Below are positions 7,275-12,891 of a stretch of DNA of 12,891 bases, piece by piece. Numbering within the stretch: position 1 is the first letter of the stretch; the number at the start of each line of letters is the position of its first letter. Under the pieces are notes generated by a model. That model saw nothing but the letters and a program-made list of their open reading frames with translations, was not told the origin of the DNA and did no database searches. A program made the translations under genes and the position numbers. Source of the stretch: Acidilobaceae archaeon (GTDB taxonomy: Archaea; Thermoproteota; Thermoprotei_A; Sulfolobales; Acidilobaceae); the NCBI GenBank assembly GCA_027044005.1, contig JALUDK010000207.1, positions 1-12,891 of the forward strand, written 5' to 3'.

Positions 7275-7637
7275 TTATATGACGAAGAGTATTATCAGGG
7301 CCACCAGTAGGCCGTAGATGGCGATACCCTCTCCCAGGACGACGAACAGTAGGCTGGCTCCCATCAGCTCCCTCTTCTCGGCCACCGCGCTTATAGCGGC
7401 AGAGCCAGCCACACCTACAGCGTAGCCGCCTCCTATGCCAGCCAGGCCTACGGCTATGCTGGCTCCAATAGCCTTAAGTCCGACCCCTGATGCTGAGGTG
7501 CCCTGCTGTGCATCCTCCTGGGCCGCCGCTATTACTACCCCGGTGCCTATGGCCATCATCATGGCTAGGAGTGCGGTCATGAGCAGGAGGGCCCTGCCCT
7601 TCCTATCCGATAGTAGAGCCTTTAGCGCCCTTATCAC
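7275..7637 (-). CDS. atpK: A-type ATP synthase subunit K (proteolipid c ring)
   Basis: A 120-residue proteolipid of the archaeal A1Ao ATP synthase rotor ring, in the cytoplasmic membrane. Residues 1-40 look like a positively charged start and a hydrophobic signal segment ending near AIGTGVVIAAAQ, likely cleaved. The mature part has two membrane helices: a glycine-rich first helix (LKAIGASIAVGLAGIGGGYAVG in the translation at 54-75) and a second helix with the ion-binding Glu103 in VVLGEGIAIYGLL. The KREL loop between them faces the cytoplasm. The start is GTG 7637, fixed by the Shine-Dalgarno AGGTGATTG at 7642-7650. No other ATPase subunit gene is near, so the proteolipid is transcribed separately. 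Na+ or H+ specificity cannot be decided safely from this sequence. Confidence 0.94.
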   Translation of the reverse strand: MIRALKALLSDRKGRALLLMTALLAMMMAIGTGVVIAAAQEDAQQGTSASGVGLKAIGASIAVGLAGIGGGYAVGVAGSAAISAVAEKRELMGASLLFVVLGEGIAIYGLLVALIILFVI

Positions 7638-7677
7638 TAGTCAATCACCTGGTTCTGGGGGCGTGGGGCTATCCGGG

Positions 7678-7684
7678 TTATATA
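7678..7684 (-). promoter_or_regulatory. TATA box of atpK
   Basis: Minus-strand TATATAA, centred near 7681, predicting a transcription start near 7653. The resulting leader of about 16 nt contains the GGTGAT ribosome site. This is the best-formed promoter plus ribosome-site pair on the minus strand of the window. Confidence 0.6.
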
Positions 7685-7799
7685 GGTATCCTCCAGTGGC
7701 TGGGCTATACACTGCATCTTACCACTAGCCAGTAGTAACGGAAGGCATACGGGGTTCATACTAAGCCTCAAACCCCAACCACCATCGAGGGCATAGAAC
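7685..7799. other. intergenic core between atpK and dcd, with a weak hairpin
   Basis: These bases lie between two divergent promoters and hold no ORF, tRNA or C/D box pattern I could recognise. One inverted repeat is present: GGGGTT at 7751-7756 and AACCCC at 7771-7776, with a 14-nt loop. A weaker TGGCT/AGCCA pair lies near 7698-7732. Either could be an operator, but nothing identifies a regulator. Confidence 0.35.
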
Positions 7800-7806
7800 C
7801 TATACT
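7800..7806 (+). promoter_or_regulatory. TATA-like element of dcd
   Basis: CTATACT centred near 7803, about 28-30 nt from the TTG start at 7833, so the mRNA may be leaderless or nearly so. The upstream GGGTGGAG at 7821-7828 resembles a ribosome site and would be used only if transcription starts further upstream. Confidence 0.4.
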
Positions 7807-7832
7807 GGAGGCTGGCTCAAGGGTGGAGCCTA

Positions 7833-8381
7833 TTGATCCTGGGTGACTGGGATATACAGAGACTAATACGCTCCGGCGACCTCAAGGTGGAGCCCCTGGA
7901 CCCGGAGATAGTGAGGGAGAACGGCCTCGACCTCAGGCTCGGCAGGGGCTACTGTAGGTTCAAGGCAACCGGGAGGGTGTTCGACCCCAGGAGCCCCGGC
8001 GACCCCAGCGACTATTACGAGTGCGGCGAGGGGGATGAGATAATAGTCCCACCGAGGGAACACATGCTACTCCACACGATCGAGTACATACGCCTACCCC
8101 CAGACATAGCCGGCCTGGTGAACCTAAGGAGCACCTGGGCGAGGACCGGGATCTACATCCCCGCCACAGTCGTAGACGCCGGGTTCGAGGGGCAACTCAC
8201 GATAGAGGTCATAGGATCGGCCTTCCCCGTCAAGCTATACCCCGGCGACCGCTTCCTACACCTAGTACTAGTCAAGCTCCAGACCCCAGCCAGGAGGCCC
8301 TACACTGGCAAGTACAAGGGACAGAGAGGGGTGAGGCTCCCCAAGTTCTTCCCAGCAATCAACAGCCAAGCTCAGGCTTAG
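7833..8381 (+). CDS. dcd: dCTP deaminase (possibly dCTP deaminase/dUTPase)
   Basis: A 182-residue trimeric-type nucleotide enzyme that converts dCTP to dUTP, feeding dTMP synthesis. It has the N-terminal ILGDWDIQRLI segment, NGLDLRLG (30-37), the catalytic NLRSTWARTGIY loop with Ser100 and Arg104, the VVDAGFEGQLTIEVIGS stretch with catalytic Glu125, and the conserved C-terminal YTGKYKGQRGVRLP. The VVDAGFEGQLTIE form also occurs in bifunctional archaeal dCTP deaminase-dUTPases that release dUMP directly, and sequence inspection alone does not separate the two. The start is TTG at 7833, giving MILGDWD; no ATG lies near. It is divergent from atpK and followed after 77 bp by the geranylgeranyl-reductase-family gene, which has its own promoter-like element. 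Confidence 0.94.
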   Translation: MILGDWDIQRLIRSGDLKVEPLDPEIVRENGLDLRLGRGYCRFKATGRVFDPRSPGDPSDYYECGEGDEIIVPPREHMLLHTIEYIRLPPDIAGLVNLRSTWARTGIYIPATVVDAGFEGQLTIEVIGSAFPVKLYPGDRFLHLVLVKLQTPARRPYTGKYKGQRGVRLPKFFPAINSQAQA

Positions 8382-8416
8382 AACGGGGTCCCCGGGAGGG
8401 GTGGTAATGGCCAACT

Positions 8417-8423
8417 GATAAAT
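8417..8423 (+). promoter_or_regulatory. TATA-like element of the GGR-family gene
   Basis: GATAAAT centred near 8420, predicting RNA starting near 8448, just before the GGAGGAGGGG ribosome site that lies one base before ATG 8459. This suggests the gene is transcribed apart from dcd. Confidence 0.4.
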
Positions 8424-8458
8424 CGCCTCAGATATGCACGACTACCAGGAGGAGGGGC

Positions 8459-9508
8459 ATGCACGTAGTAATAGCAGGGGGAGGAGTCGCAGGCTCCTCC
8501 CTAGCCCTACACCTGGCATCCAGAGGAGTGAAGGTGGAGCTATACGACAGGATGAAGAGTTACGGTAAAGCCTGTGGTGACGCCCTCACGCTACGCCCAG
8601 GCATAGAGAGGCTAGTAGAGGAGACGGGTAGCTACCGGGGCGAGGTAAGCAGGTACACGGTGAAGGTTGAGGGCAGGGAGGTAGCACACGTAGACCTGGG
8701 TAGGAGGAACTGGGTGATTATAGACAAGAGGAGGCTAGTCGACGGGCTACGTGGCATGGCGGAGGCTGAGGGGGCCAAGATCCATTATAGGCCCTGGAGG
8801 GGCGAGAAGGGCGAGGTAACAGTAGACGCCCGGGGCCCCTACGCCTGGCACCTAAAGGGCAGTGTCATGGTCTATAGGATCATAGCGAGGACTAGGTGGG
8901 ATAGGGACCACGCACTACTAGACTTCAGAGTCACAAGCAGGGGCTTCTACTGGGTCTTCCCAGCAGACCCCGAGGGGAGGACAGTAAATATAGGAGGCGG
9001 GTTCGAGGAGCACCCCAAGCTGGGCGAGGTCAAGGCCAGCGTCTTTAGGTACACCCGCCAGCTTCTAGGGGACTTCGAGGTGCTAGACGAGAGGGGGGCC
9101 CCGGTCACAGTGAAGGGCCCCATACTACTCCACGACGGGGAGGCCTACAGGGTGGGGGAGGCGGCTGGCCTCGTTATCTCAACAGCAGGAGAGGGGAATA
9201 GGCCTGCCCTGATGTCTGCGGAGGCCCTGGCGGGGGCTATACTATCTAGGTGGCCTAACGGGGTTCTAGGCGAGTACAAGAGGAGGATCTCCGGGCTGAT
9301 CGCGGAGGTAAAAGCCTCGAGAATGCTGCTCTCCTTCGTAGAATCCAGGCCCAGGGAGGGGGCGAGGGTTATGTCAAGCCTGCCCCCGGAATTCTGGAGG
9401 GACTACTTCCGGTCTAGAGTCACAATACCCAGGCTTGCCTTGCTTGGGCTCAGGAGCCCCCGGCTCCTGGGAGTGTTGCCTAGAGTTCTCTTAGCTTCTC
9501 GATCCTAG
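8459..9508 (+). CDS. geranylgeranyl-reductase-family FAD-dependent oxidoreductase
   Basis: A 349-residue flavoprotein of the COG0644 family, whose archaeal members saturate the isoprenoid chains of membrane ether lipids or other prenyl compounds. An N-terminal Rossmann fold shows GGGVAGSSLALHLASRG (7-23) with acidic residues at the end of the second strand (Glu27, Asp30). The family cysteine motif is seen as YGKACGDALT (Cys39). The core has GFYWVFPADPEG and NIGGGFEE, and the second FAD motif is VGEAAGLVISTAGEGN. In that motif the usual VGDAAG Asp is Glu, a conservative change. It is somewhat shorter than typical GGRs of about 390-450 residues. Archaeal genomes often carry several paralogues, so the exact substrate is uncertain. 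The last 29 bp overlap a convergent gene. Confidence 0.87.
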   Translation: MHVVIAGGGVAGSSLALHLASRGVKVELYDRMKSYGKACGDALTLRPGIERLVEETGSYRGEVSRYTVKVEGREVAHVDLGRRNWVIIDKRRLVDGLRGMAEAEGAKIHYRPWRGEKGEVTVDARGPYAWHLKGSVMVYRIIARTRWDRDHALLDFRVTSRGFYWVFPADPEGRTVNIGGGFEEHPKLGEVKASVFRYTRQLLGDFEVLDERGAPVTVKGPILLHDGEAYRVGEAAGLVISTAGEGNRPALMSAEALAGAILSRWPNGVLGEYKRRISGLIAEVKASRMLLSFVESRPREGARVMSSLPPEFWRDYFRSRVTIPRLALLGLRSPRLLGVLPRVLLASRS

Positions 9509-10046
9509 TCAGCACTGCGTCCAGCGTTGTCGCGGTGCCGTCCTTGCATATTGTGTAGTGTATCTTGCCGTTCGCCACCTCTATCCGGGCCTTAATATTG
9601 GTCTCAGAGATCTCTATGCTCCCATCCTTGGCAAGCTCGACCCTGTACCCTGCATACTTGAGGCTCCTATACACTGTATCCCTGTCCAGCTTCCTCTCCT
9701 CGCCCCGCGACTCGAGCCTGGATATCGCCTCCAGCGCCTTGGATGCCACCTGGGGGCATGATTGCTTGTACTCCTCAGCTAGCTTCTCCAGGATAGCCTT
9801 GAGGATCCACTCCATGTGGAGGTTCCTCAGGTACTCTGCAAGATCGCTCCACTCCTCGCTGTCTAGGTAGTCTGCTATCCTCCTAGGGTCGCCGCCGAAT
9901 ATTGTGAACCTGTACCTGTCCTCGGCCCTACCAATATACTTCCTGACATCATCTATCACGTTAGAGGGCACCTTCTCAGCGTAGTCGGCCAGCACCCTGT
10001 TGACTATATGCCTAAGGAAGTCCTTGTCAGGGCTACACTGCTCCAC
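9480..10046 (-). CDS. unrecognised 188-residue protein
   Basis: I do not recognise this protein. It is soluble, without signal peptide or membrane segment. The first 120 residues look mostly helical and charged (for example VNRVLADYAEKVPSNVIDDV and LHMEWILKAILEKLAEEYKQ). A C-terminal part from about 120 looks like alternating strands (YRSLKYAGYRVELAKDGS, ARIEVANGKIHYTICKDG) ending in a short helix. Four cysteines or fewer are present and none form a metal pair. Coding character is supported by codon use like its neighbours, an uninterrupted frame and a ribosome site: GGGTGGG lies 6-7 nt before GTG 10046. It is divergent from trkH with a shared TATA region, and its 3' end overlaps the GGR-family gene by 29 bp. 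Nothing visible ties it to potassium transport beyond position. Confidence 0.75.
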   Translation of the reverse strand: MEQCSPDKDFLRHIVNRVLADYAEKVPSNVIDDVRKYIGRAEDRYRFTIFGGDPRRIADYLDSEEWSDLAEYLRNLHMEWILKAILEKLAEEYKQSCPQVASKALEAISRLESRGEERKLDRDTVYRSLKYAGYRVELAKDGSIEISETNIKARIEVANGKIHYTICKDGTATTLDAVLTRIEKLREL

Positions 10047-10082
10047 CAGCGCCCACCCAAGGGATCCTATCCCTCCGGAGCG

Positions 10083-10093
10083 GTTTAATTATA
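10083..10093. promoter_or_regulatory. shared AT-rich promoter element for trkH and the 188-aa gene
   Basis: TTTAATTATAA is nearly symmetrical. At about 28 nt from the centre it predicts a plus-strand start near 10117 (trkH) and a minus-strand start near 10060, giving a short leader with GGGTGGG for the 188-residue gene. One TBP site may therefore serve both directions. Confidence 0.45.
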
Positions 10094-10111
10094 ATCAGTG
10101 GCATAGGCATA

Positions 10112-10150
10112 GGCTACCGGGGGGAGCCCCGGGCCCCACCGGCTACCGGG
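10112..10150 (+). repeat. direct repeat GGCTACCGGG in the trkH leader
   Basis: The 10-mer GGCTACCGGG occurs at 10112-10121 and again at 10141-10150, where its last G is the first base of the trkH GTG start. The first copy overlaps the predicted transcription start. Confidence 0.6.
10117..10132 (+). promoter_or_regulatory. perfect GC hairpin in the trkH 5' leader
   Basis: CCGGGG, loop GGAG, CCCCGG: six G-C pairs with no mismatch. From the TATA position the mRNA would begin at about the first base of the hairpin, 33 nt before GTG 10150. The 3' arm (10128-10132) can instead pair with CCGGG at 10146-10150, which includes the first base of the start codon. Function is unknown. Confidence 0.4.
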
Positions 10151-11631
10151 TGCAGGGCTTGCTTAGGAAGATCGTGTCATACGCAGGGCTGGCGGTGGGT
10201 ACATCAAGCTTCTCACTAATAGGGGCGGGCTTATACGGTGTAAGCTTCACCATGGAGCATGAGGTCGCCCTAGTATTCCTCAGCCTGGGGGTGGCCTACC
10301 TCCTAGTCGGTCTAGCCCTATCCAGGGTGGAGGCCCGGGGCCTAAGCGTGGGCGAGGGCGTGCTACTAACCATACTAGTCTGGCTCACGGTCCCAGCTTT
10401 AACCAGCGTGGCCCTCGTCGTCACCCTCGATATACCATTCATAGACGCCTACTTCGAGAGCGTTGGGGGTTGGACGACTACAGGCCTCACCATAATGAGC
10501 GGGGAGCCGAGCAGCTGGGACGGCAGCTATGTGCCTAGCGTGGGGGAGCTGCCTGAGACCGTGAAGATGTGGAGAAGTATAATGCAGTGGCTAGGAGGGC
10601 TGGGGATCATAGTATTCACAATAGCACTCCTAGCAAGACCCGGCATATCGGCGGCCGTCCTATACGTCGCGGAGGGCAGGTATGAGAGGCTGGAGGCCAG
10701 CCTGAAGAGGAGCGCGTATAGGCTCGGCATACTATATACTGTATTGACGCTGATCGGCGTCGCACTGATATACGCCGCTGGGGCTACCCTAGTCGACTCG
10801 ATACACTTCTCCATGACGGCCATATCAACGGCTGGCTTCACGCCATACACAGAGAGCATAGCCCGCTACCTAGACTACGACTGGGTCCTAGTAACGACCC
10901 TACTCGTATCATTCATGGGGGCCATGAGCTTCTCGGACCACGATAGCATACTAACCCTGAGGCTGTCGAGGCTAAGGCATAGCGTAGAGTTCAAGGCGCA
11001 ACTCCTGATACTCGTACTGGCAGTGGCGGCCACCTGGCTCCTCTACGAGAGGGACGCCCTGCTGAGGGAGGTCTACACGCTCCGCCAGGCCCTCTACGAC
11101 GCTATATCGGCCTATACCACGGTAGGGTTCCAATCCGGGCCCCTAGGCGAGGCATCCGGAGACTATAAGATATGGCTCATAGTACTATCAGCTATAGGAG
11201 GAAGCGCATTCTCCACCGCTGGAGGGATCAAGGTCCTCAGGATAGCGGTTGCCCTCAAGGTCCTGGTAATGGAGGCGGAGACAATAGTGAAGCCCCAGGG
11301 GTATGCCCCGAGGAGGAGGATGGGTAGGTACTATGTCGATGAGAGGCTTGTTAGGAGGGTTATGGCTGGTATCGCGGCCTTCGTATTCGCTTATATAATA
11401 CTAGTGGTCACAGCGATACTGCTCTACCCTAACATGTATAAGGCAGACGATATACTATTCGAAATGGCAAGCGCTTTATTTAACATAGGATTGAGCACTG
11501 GAATAACAGCGGCCTCGGCACCCACTGGGATAAAGATCCTGTTGTCGGCGGGTATGCTACTGGGTAGATTAGAGGTTATACCATTCATAGTAGCGGCCAG
11601 GCAGGTAATCTACATGGCCAGGAGGAGCTAG
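10150..11631 (+). CDS. trkH: TrkH/KtrB-type potassium transporter subunit
   Basis: A 493-residue polytopic membrane protein of normal TrkH length that carries K+ across the cytoplasmic membrane. All four pore-loop selectivity segments are visible: TTTGLT (109-114), STAGFT (226-231), TTVGFQ (323-328) and NIGLSTG (445-451), each with its conserved glycine. The QWLGGLGIIVFTIALL segment and SFSDHDSILTLRLSRLRHSVEFK loop are also typical. The frame is open upstream to 10000, but that region lies across the TATA element and the divergent gene, so GTG 10150 (VQGLLRKIVSYAG) is chosen. Family members normally need a cytoplasmic TrkA/KtrA nucleotide-binding partner; none is in this window. The TAG stop shares bases with the stop of the convergent TRAM gene. 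Coupling to Na+ or H+ cannot be judged. Confidence 0.92.
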   Translation: MQGLLRKIVSYAGLAVGTSSFSLIGAGLYGVSFTMEHEVALVFLSLGVAYLLVGLALSRVEARGLSVGEGVLLTILVWLTVPALTSVALVVTLDIPFIDAYFESVGGWTTTGLTIMSGEPSSWDGSYVPSVGELPETVKMWRSIMQWLGGLGIIVFTIALLARPGISAAVLYVAEGRYERLEASLKRSAYRLGILYTVLTLIGVALIYAAGATLVDSIHFSMTAISTAGFTPYTESIARYLDYDWVLVTTLLVSFMGAMSFSDHDSILTLRLSRLRHSVEFKAQLLILVLAVAATWLLYERDALLREVYTLRQALYDAISAYTTVGFQSGPLGEASGDYKIWLIVLSAIGGSAFSTAGGIKVLRIAVALKVLVMEAETIVKPQGYAPRRRMGRYYVDERLVRRVMAGIAAFVFAYIILVVTAILLYPNMYKADDILFEMASALFNIGLSTGITAASAPTGIKILLSAGMLLGRLEVIPFIVAARQVIYMARRS

Positions 11632-11903
11632 CCCTCGACAGGCCTGCCCCAGATCCGGGAGCCCTGGACCCTCTCAACCCTAACCCTAACCACGTCCCCG
11701 GGCATCGCGTCGCCCAGGATGACGACGGTGTAGCCCTTATAGCTGCCCAGCGGGTCCCCATTCTCATCCGTCTTGGAGACGCGGACCTCAATCACGCTGC
11801 CAGCCTCTATGTGTTCCCTCTGCTGGGGCCTCTTATAGGAGGGGTATACGCTTATCCTGTCATAATCAGTATTGTATATGTTGTGCCTCCTCTTCCTCCT
11901 CAC
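11628..11903 (-). CDS. small stand-alone TRAM-domain protein
   Basis: A 91-residue protein. Residues 1-30 are basic and disordered-looking (MRRKRRHNIYNTDYDR), and the rest is a single TRAM domain: EAGSVIEVRVSKTDENGDPLG, YKGYTVVILGDAMPGDVVRVRVERVQGSRIWGRPV. TRAM is a five-stranded beta barrel that binds RNA and is also found in tRNA-modifying enzymes. Small archaeal TRAM proteins have been proposed as RNA chaperones with a role like bacterial cold-shock proteins. Start is GTG 11903, with GGTGG 6 nt upstream and a TATA element near 11946 giving a leader of about 15 nt. Its TAG stop and the trkH stop overlap within a CTAG. Placement next to a candidate C/D RNA is a coincidence worth noting but proves nothing. 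Confidence 0.88.
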   Translation of the reverse strand: MRRKRRHNIYNTDYDRISVYPSYKRPQQREHIEAGSVIEVRVSKTDENGDPLGSYKGYTVVILGDAMPGDVVRVRVERVQGSRIWGRPVEG

Positions 11904-11940
11904 ATAAGTCCACCACTACCCAGGCATGCTGGAGCCTGCA

Positions 11941-11952
11941 ATACTTATATCC
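11941..11952. promoter_or_regulatory. shared TATA element for the TRAM gene and the PMT/sRNA region
   Basis: Plus strand ATACTTATATCC; minus strand GGATATAAGTAT. It predicts a minus-strand start near 11918 for the TRAM gene and a plus-strand start near 11974, which is the base where the candidate C/D RNA stem begins. Confidence 0.5.
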
Positions 11953-11973
11953 CTTCCGGGGCCATCTTGGTAG

Positions 11974-12037
11974 GCGGCGGGATGAGGAAAGGCAGGGCTG
12001 ACTGTCTAGGGTGAGGATGCTGAGCTACGCTGACCGT
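11974..12037 (+). ncRNA. candidate C/D box guide sRNA
   Basis: The order of parts is as in archaeal C/D box sRNAs. C-like box GGGATGA (11979-11985, one mismatch to RUGAUGA), guide of 12 nt (11986-11997), D' box CTGA (11998-12001), 9-nt spacer, C' box GTGAGGA (12011-12017, one mismatch), second guide of 12 nt (12018-12029), D box CTGA (12030-12033). A terminal stem pairs GCGG (11974-11977) with CCGT (12034-12037), leaving a 3-nt bulge as in a kink-turn. CTG TCTAG between D' and C' can form a 2-bp stem with a 4-nt loop. The D guide TGCTGAGCTACG is complementary to CGUAGCUCAGCA, which resembles the U8-G15 region of many tRNAs; by the N+5 rule the target would be G10. The D' guide target was not recognised. 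The C box U-to-G change is a weakness. It overlaps the first codons of the PMT gene. Confidence 0.5.
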
Positions 12038-12891
12038 TCATGGCTCCCATGGCTCCTAATACTACTCCTAGCAGTCTCCTCATCGTCAGCATTCGTATAC
12101 CACTCCGCCAGCAGCCTGGCCCGACTCTACACGGAGCTCGGGAAGGAGTATGTCAGCGACGAGATATACTATGTCGATACCGCCAGGAGGATGCTTCAGA
12201 ACGTGTTCAAGGTAGAGATGGAGTATTGGAGTTACTCGGGTAAGACCGATGAGAACTACTACAACCTAGAACACCCCCCGCTGGGCAAGTACATCATAGC
12301 GCTGTCGATGGTTATATGCGGGGATAAGCCACTATGCTGGAGGCTCCCCGGCATCATAGAGGCCAGCCTAATACCCGTGGTAGTGGCCCTCGCCTATACC
12401 GGCAGGAGGCCACCCATGCTCCTGGCAGCAGCATCAGCCGCCATGGCGGCTGGCAGCGACTATATACTGAGGACCGCAGGAGCCGTGGCAATGTTAGACA
12501 TACACCTGGCCTTCTTCACCGCGCTCACAATACTAGCCGCGACTAGGGGCAGGCTAGCGCTAGCAGGCATAATGGCTGGGGCAGCGGCATCAGTCAAGAT
12601 GAGCGGGGTAGCAGCAGTGCTAGCCCTAATGGTCTACATAGCATACGCGGGCTGGATGGGCAGAAGGGAGAGGGCTAGGTGGATACTCAAGGTGATCCTC
12701 CTATCCATAGCGGTATACATTATAATGTATGTACCGCTGGCCTCCTACTTCGGCCCGGTAGAGCTAGTCAGGGAGAATATAAACGCGCTGAAGTGGCACA
12801 CAACCTCGAGGCCCGCCAACGGGCCCCCAACCTCCACCCCCACAGGGTGGATATTCAACGTAAACCCCTTCTACTACAGCGTCTCGGGAGC
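12017..12891 (+). CDS. PMT/ArnT-like (GT-C fold) glycosyltransferase, N-terminal part
   Basis: The gene runs off the right edge; 291 codons are visible. It is a multi-pass membrane glycosyltransferase of the dolichyl-phosphate-mannose protein mannosyltransferase (PMT/PMT_2) group, which uses a lipid-linked sugar on the outer face of the membrane. After a first hydrophobic segment (9-27) the external loop has the acidic SDEIYYVDTARRML motif (Asp48, Glu49) and, further on, EHPPLGKY (85-92). Next come membrane segments with the family-like LRTAGAVAMLDIHLAFF and ASVKMSGVAAV, where the basic and acidic residues fit the PMT pattern. The ATG at 12017 is preceded by an in-frame GTG at 12011 and a TGA at 11999-12001. 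GGGTGAGG lies directly before it. A start further in would remove the DE motif, so the gene must begin here. Acceptor unknown. Confidence 0.85.
   Translation, partial: MLSYADRSWLPWLLILLLAVSSSSAFVYHSASSLARLYTELGKEYVSDEIYYVDTARRMLQNVFKVEMEYWSYSGKTDENYYNLEHPPLGKYIIALSMVICGDKPLCWRLPGIIEASLIPVVVALAYTGRRPPMLLAAASAAMAAGSDYILRTAGAVAMLDIHLAFFTALTILAATRGRLALAGIMAGAAASVKMSGVAAVLALMVYIAYAGWMGRRERARWILKVILLSIAVYIIMYVPLASYFGPVELVRENINALKWHTTSRPANGPPTSTPTGWIFNVNPFYYSVSG

Noticed and set aside
7556..7562. C box ATGATGA on the minus strand within atpK
   Set aside because: It is part of repeated Met codons in the signal segment and no D box follows.
8382..8458. GGGGTCCCC palindrome after dcd as a terminator
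   Set aside because: No T-rich tract follows, and short GC palindromes are frequent in this GC-rich sequence.
10000..10149. Upstream in-frame extension of trkH to ATG 10000
   Set aside because: It would run through the divergent gene's start and the shared TATA element, and the added residues (HRHRLPGGAPGPTG) do not look like a TrkH N-terminus.
11982..12014. 10-codon upstream ORF (MRKGRADCLG) ending at the PMT start
   Set aside because: No ribosome site lies before it, and the same bases are better explained by C/D box guide RNA parts. It remains a possible chance ORF.
1..12891. Defence island, CRISPR, insertion sequence or prophage
   Set aside because: No repeat-spacer pattern, transposase, integrase or phage-like gene was found; all recognised genes are housekeeping.

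Overview
This window looks like part of a chromosome from a hyperthermophilic crenarchaeon, probably in or near the Desulfurococcales/Acidilobales. That is inferred from gene content and style. It carries S26e ribosomal protein, RNase P Rpp30-type protein, a COG1325 RNA-binding protein, an archaeal/eukaryotic-type ProRS, an A-type ATPase proteolipid, a geranylgeranyl-reductase-family enzyme and a TRAM protein. Coding uses many AGG and ATA codons. GTG and TTG starts are common. TATA boxes sit about 28 nt before starts or before very short leaders, and Shine-Dalgarno sites match GGTGAT. Gene density is very high and no stretch of 300 bases lacks a gene. No mobile element, CRISPR array, rRNA or tRNA gene was seen.

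Layout. (1) Bases 1-2668, minus strand, form a tight four-gene run: a PduO-type cobalamin adenosyltransferase, an aldehyde-dehydrogenase-fold protein that has lost several catalytic residues, COG1325, and the 5' part of the RNase P Rpp30 gene, which leaves the window. The last two belong to the known archaeal exosome/RNase P neighbourhood; the first two are unexpected there. (2) Divergent from this, 2757-4676 encodes an S9 acylaminoacyl/prolyl-oligopeptidase-type peptidase, probably leaderless. Its 3' end overlaps a convergent queuosine/archaeosine-precursor transporter gene by 78 bp. (3) 5394-7637, minus strand: rpS26e, prolyl-tRNA synthetase and the ATPase K subunit, each with its own promoter-like element. 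(4) 7833-9508, plus strand: dCTP deaminase and an FAD-dependent geranylgeranyl-reductase-family protein. (5) 9480-12891: an unrecognised 188-aa protein (minus), a TrkH potassium transporter (plus), a small TRAM protein (minus) and the first 291 codons of a PMT-family glycosyltransferase (plus).

The genes are mostly housekeeping (translation, RNA processing, nucleotide pools, membrane lipid and energy, ion transport). They look like individually promoted units and not one pathway. The only operon-like unit is the first minus-strand run.

The most interesting non-coding signal is a candidate C/D box guide RNA at about 11974-12037. It sits exactly at the predicted transcription start upstream of the PMT gene and overlaps its first codons. 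It shows C, D', C' and D boxes, two guides of exactly 12 nt, a terminal kink-turn stem and a C'/D' loop. Its D guide is complementary to the conserved U8-G15 region of many tRNAs. Other points worth a second look are the Rpp30 frame with no usual start codon, the degenerate aldehyde dehydrogenase, and a 5'-terminal hairpin with a direct repeat in the trkH leader.
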